Positions 43,461 through 54,334 of a stretch of 64,000 bases of DNA are shown here, in pieces (the stretch's first letter is position 1; every line of letters begins with the position of its first letter). The translations under genes and the position numbers were made by a program. The stretch is from contig NC_084794.1 in assembly GCF_963169125.1 (NCBI RefSeq), positions 156,684,858 to 156,748,857 of the forward strand, given 5' to 3'. Source of the DNA: Humulus lupulus. Lineage: Eukaryota; Streptophyta; Magnoliopsida; Rosales; Cannabaceae. The notes under the pieces are model-generated. The model searched no databases. It was given only the letters and a program-made list of their open reading frames with translations, and was not told the DNA's origin.

Positions 43461-45579
43461 TGTAATTCCCTACTACCTTAGAGTCGTTACTAAGTGAGTT
43501 CTAACCGTGCATTTAACTTGCTAATCGAGTTTTAGGTCAAAAGTATAATTAAATCATAGACAGAGTTATAAACTTTGAAAATAATTCCATTTACTAAAAA
43601 TCCATAAAGTGTTTGACATTTGGGATCCCAAAATACTGTTTAGAAATATTTACAACATATAAGTACAAACAAAGTCGACAAAATCTAGGTTTTAATACAA
43701 CCATCTTTCAAAACCACTGGTTGTGGCAGCTAGGCAGGCCAAAGATGTACGCGCCACTTCACGCTCTCCGTACTCATGGTTGGTCGATTTAGCCCATTGC
43801 CCTTAGCTGCACCACATAGCACCCGTGAGCCGAAGCCCAGCAAGAAAACCCTTACAAGCAGAAAACATATGCATAACAAACACTCAGCATATAAACATGC
43901 CATCAATAGGCTAAACACATACGGCCATGCCGTCCCAGGCGCATTACCAGGCCCAGGGTTCGCGGTCCACACCGTGAGGATATCCCAGGTATCCTTTAGG
44001 GTCTCGCCCTGGCAACTCACACTCCATGTGCTAAACGCTGCACTCGGCCCCTTACCGTGTTCAGCCTTGCACTGCACCCGGCCTGTGCCGTTCCCGGCTC
44101 TTGCCGTATATTAACACATATGCATACAAAGCATAATAAATCACATACTAGACATGAATAAACTCAATCCAAGGGCTACGCCCTACAGCACAATCATATA
44201 GGGCCCGACCCTGCATACAAGCTCTATGGGAACAATAGTTTTCTTACCTGCGTCCTGAGCTTTCCGAGCATCGATATCCCGAGCACAGTCCCTTAATCGG
44301 AGCCTCGCCGAAACCCTAGTCAGAACACATTAACAATATTCATCCATCAAGTTCTAATCCATTAAATAGCTTTGAGTCACAATTCTAATCTTCGAGACCT
44401 TGAATCCTATCAATTCGGGTGATAAAATCCATACCGAGCCTTAGCAATTAGGTTCCCAAGTCAAAACCCTCAAGTCATCCTGCACTTTGAACTAGGGTCG
44501 CGGCCCAACCCAAGCGCTGCGGCTAGCCTCAAAACAGAGGCTGACACCTCCCTGAAACACGCACGGGCCACGACGTGCCTCGAGCACCATGGCCTCCCAA
44601 GGCCTCGCATGAACACGGACCGCGACATGCCCTTCCTAGGGCCGCGGTCCTCGCCTCCAAACCCAGAAAACACCATTTTTTCCTTGCATATCCTTCGAGC
44701 CAACACCTCCAAAATCACCTCCAACCTCAAAATTAAACCCAGAATTCATACTTATGCAACCTAAACATACAAACAAACTCAAGAGCCAATTCTCACACCC
44801 ATCAAACAATCAAAACCTGTCCTAGATTCCAAACCATGCATACTCTATAAAACCAACAGAAATTCCAAACATAATCCTTATAATTTAAAGCTTACCCTTT
44901 CTTTATTGAATCTCTGAACCAGCTTCCTAAGCTCCAAGCTTCAAGCTCCCCTAAATCCCAGCTGAATTCCTTAGCTTCAAGTTAGCTTCACCAAGTTTTC
45001 CCTTGATATTCCTTAGAGAAAGATGAAGAGAGGACAGCTTCAAGAGAGGGAGGAAGAGTCGGTTTCCAAGTTTCTGAAAAATTCCTAGGCTTTGTTTTAT
45101 TTAACTTATGCTTTATGGTTACCTCAAGGTTCGGGGTACCAAAAACGTCCCCGAGGGCGAAATGGTAAATTTCCCCAGCATTCCCTCCTAGACATTCTAA
45201 CCTGAAATATATCTCCAAATATTTATTTCCATAACCCGATAACTCCATAATACATCTAATACCCCTTGACTCGCCCTGAGTCAGATTCTCAACCCCGTTG
45301 TGACTTTCCGGCTAACTGCTCCCTAGGACTGTCTCGGATCGTGCTACACAGACATATCACAAACATATCACATTTATCACATTTATACTCTCAACGGGCT
45401 AAAATCATAGACATACCCCTAATATCCAAACAGGGCCCACATGCATATTTACTTCAACTAAACATGCATCTCTATCACATATTCACATAAATTCATATAT
45501 TAAAGCAATAATTCACTTATTGCCCTCCAGGCACACTAATCAAGGCCCTAAGCCTTATTAGCAAATTTGGGTCGTTACA
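43461..45579 (-). repeat. Tekay-like LTR at the 5' end of H
   Basis: On the minus strand it starts TGTAACGACCC and ends GGGAATTACA, 2119 bp. It has the family modules reversed: GGCTCACGGGTGC near 43820, GGTAAGAAAACTATTG near 44230-44250 and a palindrome array at 44498-44647. It is closest in layout to D. Confidence 0.87.
44498..44647. repeat. Paired-palindrome array, H (decayed CCGCGG)
   Basis: Sites at 44498 (TCGCGG), 44517 (CTGCGG), 44568 (CCACGA), 44587 (CCATGG), 44620 (CCGCGA) and 44642 (CCGCGG). Spacings are 19, 51, 19, 33 and 22 bp: three pairs, mostly decayed by C-to-T and G-to-A changes. Confidence 0.72.
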
Positions 45580-45818
45580 GATAAGTCCGAACAAAGCTTC
45601 CAAGAGCATAAGAAAAGGCTAACAACTGCTCGAGTATTGACTATCCTAATGGTATAGAGGGTTATGCCCTCTACACTAATGTGTCGGGGCAAGAGTTGGG
45701 GGCATTATTAATGCAGAATGGAAAAGCCATAGATATGCCTCCCGAAAATTGAATAATTACGAGAAGAATTACCCTACGCATGATCTGGAGTTAGCAACAG
45801 TGGTGTTTGCACTGAAAA
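45580..45818 (+). pseudogene. A: chromovirus RNase H fragment
   Basis: This continues relic A after H with KSEQSFQE, then GKAIDMPPEN-like and DLELATVVFAL-like segments (TATVVFAL read as ATVVFALK), in more than one frame. It aligns with the start of RNase H in C (54410-54660). B's LTR cuts it at 45819. The rest of A's pol is not seen on the far side of B, so it was probably lost with the deletion that truncated B. Confidence 0.78.
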
Positions 45819-46859
45819 TGTAACGCCCTGGATAGCCAAGACCGCTACACTGTGTGTTTATAAAAGTGCAAGACTTGCTGATCAAGTCATTTACTTCAAA
45901 ACGTGTTACTGAAACTATAGTTGAACTAGGGTTAAAAGATTTTGGTCTTAAATGCCGCATTTCTTTTAAATAATCATTTTTTTCACATGGGATCCCAAAA
46001 GCAGTAATTAAAGACTGTTTACAAAAGATTTAAGATTTAAATATAGTGATTAGCCATTCTAAGGCAAAACAACCTGTTCCACTCCTCGGCCGTGGCGGCC
46101 GAATAGCTGACTATGTACATTCAGCCCCGCAGCTCTCCATCTCAGGATTGGTCCAACTTGCCTTTGACTTTACCTGCGCCACGTAGCACCCGTGAACCAA
46201 GGCCCAACAAGAAAATACATTAACAGAGCACAATCATTCAACAAACAATCAGGTAACTCATACCGTATAAGCATATACTCAAAATTTTAAGCATTCATGT
46301 TAATCAAGTATTTAGCATACCAAGTATATCACTTCATATCAACAATCAATCCAGATATGATAACTAGGGTTAATGCCCTTAGGCCGCACCCTGTATTTAT
46401 CCCACTGACTCCACCCCGCTTAAACGGAGCTCAGTGAATATTAAGTTGTCCCCGGCTACCAGTGGCTGAGCCGCGCCCTGTACACAAGTATAATTTACGG
46501 CACCCATAGGCCCTTTATCACATGTCCCATGGCATAATACCATCTATGACATTATATAGATATAGGGAGCTCTTAGTCCCATCACAAACACATACTCGGG
46601 TGCAGTTTTCTTACCTTTACATTCGCTAGCTTTGTTCAATTGATCCTCAAACACGATCCCTCTTGAGCTCTAGAGTACACCTAGTCACAACCATAGATTA
46701 GAATCATCGCCAAACCTTATGTCCAAAGACTAGCCTCGAGACCAATCCCGAGCCCTCGGGAAGCCCTAATTCCACCAAACGGGGTGGTGGAATCAAACCC
46801 CGAACCCCTGGGCAAAAACCCTTGAAAATAACCCAAAAACCCCTTTTTGGAAACAGGGT

Positions 46860-46968
46860 AGCGCTACAGCGCTCTAAGGAGAGCACTAAAGCACTACAAA
46901 CAGAGCGTAAGGCACCCCAGACCACTCAGCCTAGCTCTATAGCGCCCAATGGCTAGCGCTGTAGCGCT
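46860..46968. repeat. Paired-palindrome array, B (AGCGCT type)
   Basis: Four 14-bp units (AGCGCT-TA/AA-AGCGCT type) start at 46860, 46882, 46933 and 46955, spaced 22, 51 and 22 bp. These are exactly the spacings of E. Confidence 0.88.
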
Positions 46969-47646
46969 AGTCACAGCACAGCAAACCCTGTATTTTTCCT
47001 CCTTCGATTTTCCCCGAGCCAAACCTTACCAAAACTTTTCCAAACTTCAACCAAACACATAAAAAAGCCTATCAACAATCTCCACTCATCCCAAACATTC
47101 CAACCACACATAACTCAATCACATGCACTCCAAATCACAAAATCCACCATAGCTGAACCTAAAGCTCAGAAACTCAATAAGAACAACAGCTGAAACCACA
47201 TAACTTAAGCAAGAGTTTCTTACCTTTGATGGATGAGCTTAGCCTAGGTTGTCCTTCTCACTAGCTTGACCTTCACCTCCTCAAAGCTCAGCTTCAATTT
47301 CCCTAGAATTCCCCATGAAGACTCAGCTCAAAATCCATAACAATACCAAGAACTAGAAACTGAAAACTACCTTGAACCTTACCTCAAATGAATGGATTGC
47401 TCTTGCTAAATCCTTGCTAATTCTCAAGCCAGACCAAGGACTCTAGCCTCAAACTTCTACTCTGACTCTCTCTGAGTTTCTGCCCCAAAAGACCTCAAGA
47501 ATTGATGGAGAAAAGCTTAAACCGAGAGAGAGAAAAATAGACTTCCTATTTCCCTTTTTTTTTTCTTCCTTTTCCTTTCTTTCCTTCAGATTTCTAAACC
47601 CTTCTACTTATTCCACTAAGGTATAAAGCCTGATAATATCACTTAT

Positions 47647-47658
47647 CCTTTATAAGCC
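47647..47658 (-). promoter_or_regulatory. TATA box in B LTR
   Basis: On the minus strand GGCTTATAAAGG is a good TATA box about 680 nt upstream of the palindrome array. Confidence 0.55.
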
Positions 47659-48205
47659 AAATGACCATAATACTTCCCATTATCCCAAAGCCTTCAAATC
47701 AACCTAGGGGCATTTTGGTCATTACACCCAATTCCCACTAATTCCTCAAGTGTCTCTAATATTTACCGCTTACTTTGCGATTCCTAAATAATCACCAATT
47801 ATATTCCTCAATGTCAAAATTGACCCCAATATATTCTCTAAATTTCCAGAAATACCCCCAGGCTCGCCCCGAGCCGGGTATAAATCCCCGCCGTGACTTT
47901 TTTGCTGAACCGCTCACTAGGATCACCTCGAGTCACAGATTACAAATATATTGACATAATAATGTGGTCTCAACAATTTATCACATATATATACAGTTAT
48001 GCCCTCAACGGACTAAAATTATGATTTTGCCCTTCTAACCTAATCAGGGCCTACATGCATACTAATACACATAGTCATGTATCTCAGATATTCAAATAAT
48101 CATATAACATGCTTTTAAATCATTAAATCACATATAATCCAGTTATGCCCTCCTGGCACACTAATCAAGGCCCTTAAGCCTTATTAGTAAATTTGGGTTG
48201 TTACA

Positions 48206-48220
48206 ACTATCCCCTCCTAA
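48206..48220 (-). other. B polypurine tract
   Basis: On the minus strand TTAGGAGGGGATAGT precedes TGTAACAACCC. Confidence 0.85.
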
Positions 48221-48241
48221 TGAGAATTTCGTCCTCGAAAT

Positions 48242-49206
48242 TTACCTGAATAACTCGGGATATTGATCCTGCATCGCTGTCTCAAGCTCCCAGGTCACCT
48301 CCTCGACCCTACTATTCCTCCACAACACCTTAACAAGAGGAATCGTCTTTTTCCGTAGTACTTTGTCTTTCCGATCCAAGATCTGAACCGGTTGCTCCTC
48401 ATAAGCTACATCTGTCTGCAACTCCAAGTCTTCATACCTCAACACATGAGTCGCATCTGAGACGTATTTCCAAAGCATAGAAATATGGAACATGTCATGG
48501 ACTCCTGATAATGATGGTGGCAAGGCTAACCTGTAAGACACCTGACCGATCCTTTCTAGGATTTCAAAAAGTCCAATGAACCTAGGGCTTAACTTGCCCT
48601 TCATAACAAATCTTCTCACCCCTCGCAATCATGAAACTCGGAGAAACACGTGGTCCCTAACCTGGAACTCCATGTCGCTATGCTTGGGATCAACATAGCT
48701 TTTCTATCTACTCTGAGAAGCGAGCATACTAGCTCAGATCTTCTCTATAGCTTCACTTGTCCTTTGCACCATATCTGGCCCTAAATATTTCCTCTCACCC
48801 ATATCATCCCAGTGAATGGGTGATCTGCACTTCCTCCCATATAACATCTCGTAGGGTGCCACTCCAATTGTTGATTGGAGACTATTGTTATACAAAAATT
48901 CAATCAACGAGAGATACTTACTCCATTACCTTCAAAGTCGATCACACACGCTCTTAGCATATCTTCCAACACATGAATCATCCTCTGAGACTGTCCATCA
49001 GTCTGAGGATGAAAGGTTGTGCTGAACTTCAACTAGGTTCCAATAGCCTTCTGCAAACCACCCCAAAACTTAGAAGTAAAGATGGGATCCTGGTCTGACA
49101 CTATAGACTTAGGAACCCCATGGAGACGTACGATCTCCCTCACGTACAACTCTGCATACTGATCCACAGCATATGTCGACTTTACTGGAAGAAAATGGGT
49201 TGACTT
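48242..49206 (-). pseudogene. B integrase core and C-terminus
   Basis: Entering from the C insertion (GACTT, 49202-49206), the minus strand reads [40 protein letters not shown] (second catalytic D), [20 protein letters not shown] and then a frameshifted middle. The last 128 codons (48628-48242) are open: MRGVRRFVMKGKLSPRFIG, the GPF/Y-like region, HDMFHISMLWKYV and the chromodomain-like tail ending DQYPELFR. The catalytic E of the D,D35E triad is changed to Q (GQSQR). Confidence 0.88.
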
Positions 49207-51470
49207 TGTAACGACCCAAATTCACTAATAAGGCTTAAGGGCCTTGATTAGTGTGCCAGGAGGGCATTACTGGAATAATTGTGATTTATTGAGTAATTAT
49301 ATGTTTAATGAAGCTTACATGATAATTGATTATATTATATGATGATGTGATATAAATGTTTGAGATATATGCGAGAACCACATTATGATGTGGATAAATC
49401 TGCAGCTGGCGACTCGAGGCGATCCTAGGGCTAGATAGCGGGAAAAGGGCACAATGGGGTATTATAATTGATTTTGGGCAAGTCAGGGGTATTTTGGGTG
49501 TCAGATAGTGATTTAGACTATCGAGTGATGAAAATAAATAATTGGAGATATATTTGAGGTTAGGATGTCTAGGCGGGAATATTGGGGGATTTTACCATTT
49601 TGGCCTCGGGGACGGTTCCGGTACCCCGAGCCTTGGGATTAACTTAATGGATAAGTTAGACTTAAGGAAGTCTTTAGAAGAAAACACAAACCGACTAAGT
49701 ATACCTCTCTCAGCTCACTTACACGCTCAAAGGAAACCAAAGGAAGGAAGAACACAGAAAAACAAAGGAAAAAACTATTGAGTTTGAGAGGGAACTGCTG
49801 GGATTGAGCTGTGTCTTTGGGAATTGAAGGAAGTAATATGGAGGATTAGCTCAGGAACTGATCAAGGTCTGAGATAGAGTTAAGGTAAGTTTTGAATTTT
49901 CGTTTTTGGGGTTAAGAACTTAAAGAAATGACTGAGTTTTAAATGGTTATGGTTTTGACATTCAAGGTGGAAATTGAGGCTAGGGACTTTGAAGATAGGT
50001 CAGGGGACTCTTGGAGAATCGATTCTACAACTGAGGTAAGGTTTAAATTATAGTTTGATGGTTGAATTTAGGGGTTATCATGATTGGTTTTAAGTTTTTT
50101 GGGTTTGGATTTCAGAAGTTGGAAGGAAGAGATTGAAGTGTGTTGGGCTGTGTTTTTCTGGGGAATTATGTTGCTTAATTCATGTTAAAAAGGTTGGGAG
50201 TTAATTGGTTTTGGTTTGGCGGCTTTGGGATAGCTTTAGGTGAGGTTTGGAGGTTGAAAATGGAGTTTTTTTTCTGGGTTCGAAGGGTCGGGCCGCGGCA
50301 TGGTTCTTGGAGAGCCGCGGCCCTTCAAGGGGTGTTGCATGCTGAGGAAGAAGGGCGGGCCGCGGCATGGTCCAAGCAATGCCGCGGCCCTTACCTGTTT
50401 TTGTGTCTTGGTTGGCTCTGTTTGGGGGCCATGCCGCGGCATGGGTGGCCTATGCCGCGGCGCTTAAGGGATTTTGGGATTTTGAGATTTTAGGCTTGGG
50501 AATTTAACCTAGGGTGCTCGGGGTTGAGTCTTTTACCATATTTGGTGAAGTTCAATGTTCTGAGTACTAGAACTTGGCTTGGAAGCTCATTTAAGGTTGT
50601 TGATGGTGTCTTTCTTCATGGTTGTGACTAGGTGTTAAGCTAGGGCTCGAGGATCGGATCGCGCTCACGGAGTATCGCCCGTAACTAACTCATACAAAAG
50701 CAAAAGGTAAGAAAACTGCACCCGAATGTATGGTTGTGAATGGGACTAAGTGCTCCCGAGAGGTGTTTTGTGTCATCGTTGGTATTATGCCAAGGGACAC
50801 GTATAAGCGGTCTAAGAGTACCGTTCATGAATTTAGCGCACGGGGCGCGAATTGGCCACTGCGAGCCAGAAACAATAGGATAACAGAGGGAGCAGCCTAT
50901 GAGCGCTAGCCCTGGTTATCGTCTCTGCATTGTGTGTTATGAGCTGAGATGCTTAGTATATGAAATACTTGACTATTGATATGCTTGAGTTTATGAGATG
51001 CTATATGTGTAATTGACTTGACGGCTAGATGTGCGTGCTCTATTATTGTTGTGTTTTCTTGCTGGGCCTTGGCTCACGGGTGCTACGTGGTGCAGGTAAA
51101 GGCAAGAGCAAGCTGGACCAGGCCTGAGGTGGAGAGCTCCGAGGTGAAATGTACATAGCCAGCCGTTCGATCACCATGATTGATTAGTGTGTCAGGACAG
51201 AGATTACCTAACTGCTCATTTTGCCTTAGTATGGCTGCTAATGTATTTAAACCTTGTAAATTTTGTAAATGACCTTTAAACTGTCATTTTTGGGATCCCA
51301 TGTAACGAGACAATGTTTAGTAATGAAAATGTAACTTTTGAGACCAAAACACTTTTAACCCTAGTTCCTCTACTGTTTCAGTAACACGTTTTTACTTTAA
51401 TGACTTGGTTAGCAAGTCTGGCACTTTATAAACACACGATGTAACGGTCTTGGCTATCCAGGGCGTTACA
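49207..51470 (+). repeat. C 5' LTR
   Basis: It starts TGTAACGACCC and ends CAGGGCGTTACA. Modules: GTAAGT- or GTAAGG-type splice-donor-like sites near 49884 and 50036, a CCGCGG array at 50293-50460, GGTAAGAAAACTGCACCCG at 50706-50724, GGCTCACGGGTG at 51071-51082, GTGCAG/GTAAAGG with the GT at 51096, and GGGATCCCATGTAACG near 51293. Short frames over the array are not genes. Confidence 0.96.
50293..50460. repeat. Paired-palindrome array, C 5' LTR (intact CCGCGG)
   Basis: Six perfect CCGCGG sites at 50293, 50315, 50360, 50382, 50434 and 50455, spaced 22, 45, 22, 52 and 21 bp. Within the first two pairs the arms extend to GGGCCGCGGC and GCCGCGGCCC, which are reverse complements. Confidence 0.95.
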
Positions 51471-51473
51471 ACT

Positions 51474-51485
51474 TGGTATCAGAGC
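51474..51485 (+). other. C primer binding site (tRNA-Met)
   Basis: TGGTATCAGAGC lies three bases after the 5' LTR. Confidence 0.93.
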
Positions 51486-51857
51486 GTCCTAGGTTTATGG
51501 GTCCTGAAGACTGGCTGGGTATGTACATTCGCTGCGGGAGACAAGCTCAACTCAGGGTTTGGTAATTGTATATGCATGATTATGTGCTTAAATGATTTGA
51601 GTGAGATATGAATGTTGATATCTGCTTGATGAATAGGGAGCATGAGATTCTGATAGGGCCTGGCCCTTGCCTATTGCATGATGTTATTAAGGCGTGCTTA
51701 TTAGCATTGCTGTGCATGTGAATGAATATCTGGATAAATTGCTATATTTGCTTGCTTGTGAATGATTGGAGTTTCGGTAGTGAATTATGGAGAGATTATT
51801 ACCCTGTCCTCTTAGCCTAATTGCTGAGTCGTTGTTTGCAGATTGACTTGAATAGCT
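51486..51857 (+). other. C leader with a possible splice acceptor
   Basis: Non-coding. TTGTTTGCAG at 51832-51841, 16 bases before the gag ATG, is a good acceptor. With the LTR donor at 51096 it would define a 746-base intron that removes the primer site. Confidence 0.5.
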
Positions 51858-53084
51858 ATGCGTTCAAGGAAACCTACACGACAAGCCGGCAGGTCTGGGG
51901 CTAGGGAGGATGATCAAGGCCCAACCCCTCCGTCAGCCCCTGGGAACTGGCAACAGTTAATGGCAGAAATGCAAGCTAGGCTTCAGAGCCAAGATGAACT
52001 GACCAGAATGCTGCAGCAGGCTCCATCTGGGAGTGTTGCCCCAGCTGGGCCACCGGCGCTGGTACCTGTGGTACAGCCTGTTGATGTTGGTAATAAAGTG
52101 GAACCGTTGTATGAGCGGTTCAGGAAGCAGCAGTCCCCGATCTTTGAGGGTGGGCCAGATCCACTAAAAGCTGAGCAGTGGATGACCCTGATTACCACCA
52201 TACTTGATTTTATGAAAGTAGAGGGACATGATAGGGTGGCATGTGCCACTTATATGTTGAGAGAGGATGCCCTAATCTGGTGGGAGGTGGCATCACAAAC
52301 CAGAAATGTTGCTGCAATGACATGGGAGGAGTTTAAAGATTTGTTCAATCAGAAGTACTATAATGTTGCCGTCAGGGCAGCGAAGGTGAATGAATTTGTG
52401 GGATTGGTTCAGGGCGGTATGACTGTTACAGAGTATGCCTTGAAATTTGACAGACTTGCAAAGTTTGCACTGGATCTTGTGCCTACCGATGCGACCAGGT
52501 TAGACAGATTTGTTAGAGGGCTAAATGTCATGATAGCCCGGGATGTGAGGATTACCATAGTTCCTGGAGTGACTACCTATGCCCAGGCTGTGGAAAGGGC
52601 TCTGACTGCTGAGGAAGCAGAGAATAGGATTTGGAGGGATAGTGCAGCAAGAAGGGAGGGCTGTAGGCCGGTGCCTCCATATTCTGGTTCTAGTAGAGGT
52701 GGAGGTATCAGTGATTTGAAGAGAAAGACTCCTGAAGCCCCAATTGCTCCTAGGTTTGATAGAGGATGTCGGGGTACTCAGGGCGGCCGTTGGGGAGGCG
52801 GCGATTCGTGGAGGACTTACCCGGAATGCACAAGGTGCAGGAGACGCCATTTGGGCGAGTGTCAGGCTAAGGCCTGTTATGTATGCGGGGTGGTGGGACA
52901 CCACAGGAAAGATTGCCCAACCGTGAAGAAGGGCGAGGCAGGGAAGGTGGATAGCTTGACTCTAGCTCGAGTGTTCACTTTGACACAGGCAGAGGCCGAG
53001 GCTAGTCCCTCGGTAGTGATAGGTCAGCTTTCTAGTGCTGGCACTTCTTTTACTGTTTTGATTGATTCTGGTGCTACGCATTAA
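51858..53084 (+). pseudogene. C gag and start of protease
   Basis: A 408-codon frame opens at the first ATG after the leader. The N-terminus is basic (MRSRKPTRQAGRSG). The gag domain spans about residues 90-235, with WWEVASQTR, MTWEEFKDLFNQKYY and LKFDRLAKFA. A cysteine pair motif CTRCRRRHLGEC is followed by a CCHC knuckle CYVCGVVGHHRKDC at residues 340-353. The frame ends at the protease active site LIDSGATH followed by TAA (53082-53084), where B-like relatives have a serine codon: a single-base nonsense change. Gag itself looks intact and could still form particles. Confidence 0.93.
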
Positions 53085-53576
53085 TTTGTATCTGATAGGG
53101 TGATTGATAGATTGTGTAGACCTAGTGAGCTTAGTGCTTCAGGGTTTGGGACTATATTGCCGACGGGAGAGCTGGTGGTGTCTAGGAGATGGGTTAGGGC
53201 ACTGCAAGTGTTAGTTGACGGCAGAGAGTTGTCAGTAGACTTGATTGAGTTGAGTATGGAGGATTTTGATATGATTTTAGGTATGGATTGGCTGGTTAGA
53301 TATGGAGCTACCATTGACTGTAGAAAGAAAATGGTGACTTTTGAGCCAGAGGGTGAGGATCCCTTCGTTTTTGTGGGAGCGGTGCGTGGACCCCGCGTAC
53401 CCAGGATATCTGCATTGAGAGCCAGAGATTTGCTACAGGATGGATGTATAGGCTTCTTGGCTAGTGTGGTGGATACCACCAAAGTTTCACCAGTTGGACC
53501 GGAGGAGACCAGACTGGTTTGTGAGTTCTTGGATGTGTTCCCTGAGGATTTGCCTGGGTTGCCGCCACGTAGGTAG
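53085..53576 (+). pseudogene. C protease remainder and pre-RT linker
   Basis: Same frame as gag after the TAA: FVSDRVIDRLCRP, LVVSRRWVRALQVLV, MEDFDMILGMDWL (protease C-terminal signature), then the linker [20 protein letters not shown] and EFLDVFPEDLPGLPPRR up to TAG at 53574-53576. The TAG replaces the GAG present in B ([12 protein letters not shown]). The next residues, [17 protein letters not shown], continue in frame. Confidence 0.9.
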
Positions 53577-54334
53577 ATTGAGTTTGTTATTGAGTTGGCA
53601 CCGGGGACAGAACCAGTGTCTAGGGCACCGTACAGAATGGCACCAGCGGAACTGAAAGAGTTGAAGATACAGTTGCAGGAACTTCTGGATTTGGGGTTTA
53701 TCGACCTAGTTACTCTCCATGGGGCGCACCAGTACTGTTTGTTAAGAAGAAGGACGGGACTCTGAGGATGTGCATTGATTACAGAGAATTGAATAAGTTA
53801 ACCCTTAAGAATAAGTACCCTCTGCCAAGGATTGATGATTTGTTTGATCAGCTGCAAGGTAAGACAGTGTTCTCAAAGATTGATCTTCGATCTGGTTATC
53901 ACCAGTTGAGGATCAAGGATGAGGATATACCGAAAACAGCTTTCCGGACACGATATGGGCATTATGAGTTCCTGGTCATATCTTTTGGTCTAACCAATGC
54001 CCCAGCGGCTTTCATGGACTTAATGAACAGGGTGTTCAAGGATTTCTTGGATCAGTTCGTCATTGTCTTCATCGACGACATCTTGGTATACTCCAGCTCA
54101 GAGGCGGAGCATGAGCAGCATCTACGACAGGTTCTACAGAAGTTAAGGGAGCATCAATTGTACGCTAAGTTTAAGAAGTGTGAGTTCTGGCTACCAGAGG
54201 TGACCTTCCTTGGGCATATAGTTGGGGCAGAAGGGATTAAGGTGGATCCATCCAAGGTGGAGGTAGTTAGGGATTGGCCGAGGCCGAGGAATGCCTCGGA
54301 GGTGCGAAGTTTCCTTGGGTTGGCTGGTTACTAA
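53577..54334 (+). pseudogene. C reverse transcriptase
   Basis: A one-base deletion near 53701 (after LLDLGF) shifts the frame. The intact frame then starts at 53768 with [40 protein letters not shown], the catalytic FIDD at residues 101-104 of this stretch ([13 protein letters not shown]), and [17 protein letters not shown]. It ends in LGLAGY with TAA at 54332-54334 where a tyrosine codon is expected. RT residues are otherwise conserved, consistent with a recently active family. Confidence 0.92.

Larger units (their letters stand above)
43019..45579 (-). mobile_element. H: hybrid Gypsy-LTR / Cassandra element
   Basis: On the minus strand it reads: a 2119-bp Tekay-like LTR (45579-43461), a tRNA-Met primer site, about 58 bp of internal sequence and a 371-bp Cassandra LTR (43389-43019). 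GATA follows on the right (45580-45583) and precedes on the left (43015-43018); counting the LTR's last A the match is AGATA. The interrupted RT frame of A (FELID then KSEQSFQE) is restored when H is removed. The two ends belong to unrelated LTR families, yet one short duplication brackets the whole, so the unit appears to have integrated as a chimera. Confidence 0.82.
45819..48205 (-). repeat. B 3' LTR (Tekay-like, 2387 bp)
   Basis: On the minus strand it begins TGTAACAACCC at 48205 after the purine tract and ends GGGCGTTACA at 45819. The left flank GAAAA would be the target duplication, but the other copy is lost. A TATA box lies at 47647-47658 (minus), an AGCGCT array at 46860-46968, GGTAAGAAAACTGCACCCG near 46595-46613 and the GTTCACGGGTGC box near 46185. 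It is in the same family group as E. Confidence 0.9.

Noticed and set aside
43461..45579. H read as a simple solo Gypsy LTR
   Set aside because: The duplication lies at the far end of the Cassandra LTR and not at 43461, and the primer site and Cassandra internal segment intervene.
50182..50493. 103-codon frame repeated in both LTRs of C (also 57404-57715)
   Set aside because: It translates the CCGCGG array; the two copies are identical only because the LTRs are. No homologous frame in other Tekay-like LTRs.
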